8,126 nt of DNA from an uncultured Collinsella sp. (GTDB lineage Bacteria; Actinomycetota; Coriobacteriia; Coriobacteriales; Coriobacteriaceae): positions 1-8,126 of the forward strand of contig UQZC01000061.1 of NCBI GenBank assembly GCA_900545505.1, written 5' to 3'. The notes under the pieces are model-generated. The model did not search any database. It was not told the DNA's origin and saw only the letters and a program-made list of their open reading frames with translations. Below are positions 6,589 to 8,126 of the stretch, in pieces. The position numbers and the translations under genes were made by a program. How positions within the stretch are numbered: the first letter of the stretch is position 1; each line of letters begins with the position of its first letter.

Positions 6589-6978
6589 ATGGCCCTACGT
6601 GAATCCGGAGAAGACTATCTCGAATCGATCTACGTTCTGTCGCAACGTCAGGGCATCGTGCGCTCGATTGATGTTGCAGAGTACCTTGGCGTAACTAAGG
6701 CAAGCGTTTCAAAAGCTATGGCGACGTTGGAGAACAACGGCTACGTCGAAATGGGCAAGCGAGATGTTCATCTGACGGAGCGTGGTCTGGAGGTCGCTCG
6801 TCAAATGTGGGAGCGTCACTGCTTTTTCGTGGGGCTGCTGGAGGATGCGGGTGTTTCGGCTGAGGTCGCGTCGCAAGAGGGCTGCCACATGGAGCACTGC
6901 CTGAGCGAGGAGAGCTTTGAGAAGCTACGGGCGATGTTGGGTCGGGAAGATGCAGCGGGTCCAACAACAGAAGCCTAA
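6589..6978 (+). CDS. DtxR/MntR-family metal-dependent transcriptional repressor
   Basis: This is a small cytoplasmic DNA-binding protein expected to repress metal uptake or handling genes when loaded with Fe(II) or Mn(II). It has 129 residues. An N-terminal winged helix (about 5-65) starts with GEDYLESIYVL, and the recognition helix is in GVTKASVSKAMATLENNGYV (34-53). A dimerisation and metal-binding helical part (about 66-118) contains RHCFFVGLLEDAGV and EGCHMEHCLS. Metal ligands by alignment from memory: Asp 9 and Glu 12 (as in MntR Asp 8 and Glu 11), His 77, Cys 99, Glu 102 and His 103 (the CxxEH pattern of DtxR Cys 102, Glu 105 and His 106). DtxR ancillary-site positions Glu 83 and His 98 appear as Val 81 and Ser 95. 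There is no SH3-like third domain, as in MntR and other short members. The metal and the regulon are not determined. Confidence 0.9.
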   Translation: MALRESGEDYLESIYVLSQRQGIVRSIDVAEYLGVTKASVSKAMATLENNGYVEMGKRDVHLTERGLEVARQMWERHCFFVGLLEDAGVSAEVASQEGCHMEHCLSEESFEKLRAMLGREDAAGPTTEA

Positions 6979-7033
6979 CTGTCCCACAGTAGCGCGGAGT
7001 TCACGCAAAGCGCGAACCAGCGACTGGGACCAG
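6979..7033 (+). other. Structured segment directly after the DtxR-like gene
   Basis: Reading + strand RNA, GTCCC (6981-6985) pairs with GGGAC (7026-7030), and AGT (6988-6990) with ACT (7023-7025). An inner hairpin, GTTCACGC-AAA-GCGCGAAC (6999-7017), pairs at 7 of 8 positions. A small GGCC-CTTTC-GGCC hairpin follows at 7035-7047. There is no U-tract, so this is not a classical intrinsic terminator. It could be 3' UTR structure or part of a non-coding element. No coding sequence is supported between 6979 and 7257. Confidence 0.4.
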
Positions 7034-7114
7034 CGGCCCTTTCGGCCAAGTCCATTTCAGCAAAGGAGCCCTGCCAGCAAGCGATGCCCAAGAACCACCA
7101 GCAACGTCACCGTA

Positions 7115-7241
7115 GGCCGGGGTCGGGCTTGGTTTTGAAAACACTCCGCAGCGCGAGGCCCGTCTTTCCGTTGCTCCGCAGGAGCAGGAAAGGCGGGCCT
7201 CATGCGTGAGGACGGCTTCAAAACCAAGCCCGGCCCCGGCC
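7115..7241. repeat. 127-base nested inverted repeat between convergent genes
   Basis: The outer arms 7115-7139 and 7217-7241 (25 bases) match at 24 positions. Inner arms 7155-7169 (GAGGCCCGTCTTTCC) and 7187-7201 match at 14 of 15. An apical hairpin, TGCTCC-GCA-GGAGCA (7172-7186), caps the structure. Outer and inner arms share the same axis, separated by a symmetric 15-base internal loop on each side. The two arm deviations (7123 with 7233, 7163 with 7193) are both U.G pairs in + strand RNA and A.C mismatches in - strand RNA. It lies 136 bases after the repressor stop and 16 bases beyond the end of the convergent ATPase gene. It could be a bidirectional terminator, a structured RNA or a miniature mobile element; no target-site duplication is apparent. 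Confidence 0.85.
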
Positions 7242-7257
7242 GGACAGCCCACGAACG

Positions 7258-8126
7258 CTACAGGTTCTTGACACCCATCGCGCGCATGGCGTTCAGGATG
7301 GCGATGATCGCCACGCCTACGTCGCCGAACACGGCAAGCCACATGTTGGCGATGCCCAGCGCTGCCAGCACAAGGATCAGCAGCTTAACGCCCAATGCAA
7401 AGATGATGTTCTGCCAGACGATCGTCATGGTCTTGCGTGCCACGCGGATCGCGCGGGAAATGTTGGACGGCTTGTCGTCCATGAGCACGACATCGGCGGC
7501 CTCGATCGCAGCGTCAGAACCCATAGCGCCCATGGCAATGCCAACATCGGCGCGCGTAAGCACGGGCGCGTCGTTGATACCGTCGCCGACAAAGGCGAGC
7601 TTGCCCTTGCCCGATTCGGCTGCCAGCAGCGCTTCAACACGCTCGACCTTGTCGCCCGGCAGCAGCTGCGCGTGGAACTCGTCGAGCCCCAGCCGCTTGG
7701 CCACCGCAGCAGCCACTTCCTCGCGGTCGCCCGTGAGCATGACGGTGCGCTTGACGCCGGCGGCGTGCAGGTCGCGGATCGTCTGCTCGGCATCGGCCTT
7801 TATGGTGTCGGCAATTACAATGTGGCCGGCATAGATGCCATCGACTAGCACGTGGAGGATGGTGCCGACGACCTCGCAATCGGGCGCTTCGACTCCGGCC
7901 GCGGCGAGCATCTTTGCGTTGCCAACGACGACGTGCTTGCCGTCGATGGTTGCCGTCACGCCATGGCCCGCGTCGTTGGTGGAGTCGCTTACGCGCTTGG
8001 GGTCGACCTCGCCCTGGTAGGCGACACGTACGGACTGCGCGATGGGGTGATCGGAGAACGACTCAGCAAGGGCTGCGACTTCGAGCAACGACTGCTCGGT
8101 ATAGCCGGCCTCGGGGTGTACCGCGA
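7258..8126 (-). CDS. Zn/Cd/Pb-type (P1B-2) heavy-metal P-type ATPase, C-terminal part
   Basis: This is a membrane pump that uses ATP to export divalent soft metals, probably Zn(II), Cd(II) or Pb(II). The gene runs off the right edge, so the metal-binding N-terminus, the first membrane helices, the CPC motif and the DKTGT phosphorylation site are outside; about 288 residues remain. Visible parts in order: VHPEAGYTEQSLLEVAALAES, then the nucleotide-domain HP motif in SDHPIAQSV (8044-8049); GNAKML; MLTGD (TGD at 7726-7734); the hinge motif GDGINDAPVLTRADVGIAMG (GDGIND at 7570-7587); and two last membrane helices. NIIFALGVK in the seventh helix and FGDVG in the eighth match the N...K and DxG signatures of the ZntA/CadA group rather than copper pumps. 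The TTG at 8088 is an internal Leu. It converges with the DtxR-like gene. Copper or cobalt specificity is less likely. Confidence 0.93.
   Translation of the reverse strand, partial: AVHPEAGYTEQSLLEVAALAESFSDHPIAQSVRVAYQGEVDPKRVSDSTNDAGHGVTATIDGKHVVVGNAKMLAAAGVEAPDCEVVGTILHVLVDGIYAGHIVIADTIKADAEQTIRDLHAAGVKRTVMLTGDREEVAAAVAKRLGLDEFHAQLLPGDKVERVEALLAAESGKGKLAFVGDGINDAPVLTRADVGIAMGAMGSDAAIEAADVVLMDDKPSNISRAIRVARKTMTIVWQNIIFALGVKLLILVLAALGIANMWLAVFGDVGVAIIAILNAMRAMGVKNL

Noticed and set aside
6917..7138. Small + strand frame spanning the repressor end and the intergenic region
   Set aside because: It overlaps the repressor out of frame, has a basic low-information composition, no ribosome site and no recognisable motif.
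7115..7241. CRISPR repeat or tRNA in the intergenic structured region
   Set aside because: There is only one inverted pair and no regular direct repeats with spacers. The fold has no cloverleaf, anticodon arm or CCA-type acceptor layout.
7115..7241. Insertion sequence remnant
   Set aside because: No transposase fragment lies between the arms, and I see no target duplication at the edges (CGTA on the left, GGAC on the right). The MITE reading is kept only as a possibility.
7202..7834. 210-codon + strand open frame opposite the P-type ATPase
   Set aside because: It is antisense to well-conserved ATPase motifs, has a Ser/Ala/Thr-rich low-complexity translation and starts inside the inverted repeat.

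Overview
The window is high-GC DNA (roughly 60% or more by eye) with dense, mostly co-directional genes. Gene content, C-ending codon preference and the GGGGAC-type intergenic repeats suggest an actinobacterial gut-type genome, most likely Coriobacteriia close to Collinsella. That placement is an inference from style and protein flavour; no search was run.

Layout. Positions 1-3538 hold a high-affinity phosphate ABC importer operon on the + strand: pstS (5' end outside the window), pstC, pstA and pstB. pstC and pstA overlap by 8 bases, and pstA and pstB overlap at an ATGA. A strong rho-independent terminator at 3594-3630 closes the operon, and no phoU follows. Positions 3743-6379 hold a two-gene + strand unit: a Uup-like ABC-F ATPase and, 6 bases later, a Cof-type HAD phosphatase. 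It ends in a GGGGACAC/GTGTCCCC terminator that is also part of an imperfect tandem repeat. Positions 6589-6978 hold a small DtxR/MntR-family metal-dependent repressor, preceded by an AT-rich leader with an 8-base perfect inverted repeat (AGTTAGCC / GGCTAACT), a candidate operator. Converging on it from the right on the - strand is the C-terminal part of a Zn/Cd/Pb-type (P1B-2) metal-exporting P-type ATPase (7258 to the window end).

How the genes work together. PstS captures phosphate outside the membrane, PstC and PstA form the channel, and PstB drives it with ATP. The ABC-F protein is a soluble, probably ribosome-associated ATPase. The HAD protein is a general small-molecule phosphatase that probably shares its transcript. 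The DtxR-like repressor and the metal ATPase form a convergent metal-homeostasis neighbourhood, but a regulatory link between them is not shown by the sequence.

The genes are familiar families. The least explained DNA is the 279-base gap between the repressor and the ATPase (6979-7257). It holds a compact structured segment and a 127-base giant inverted repeat (7115-7241) with 25-base outer arms (24 of 25 matched) and 15-base inner arms (14 of 15 matched). In both arm pairs the single deviation is a G.U wobble when read as + strand RNA. I did not find a clearly new multi-gene system here.
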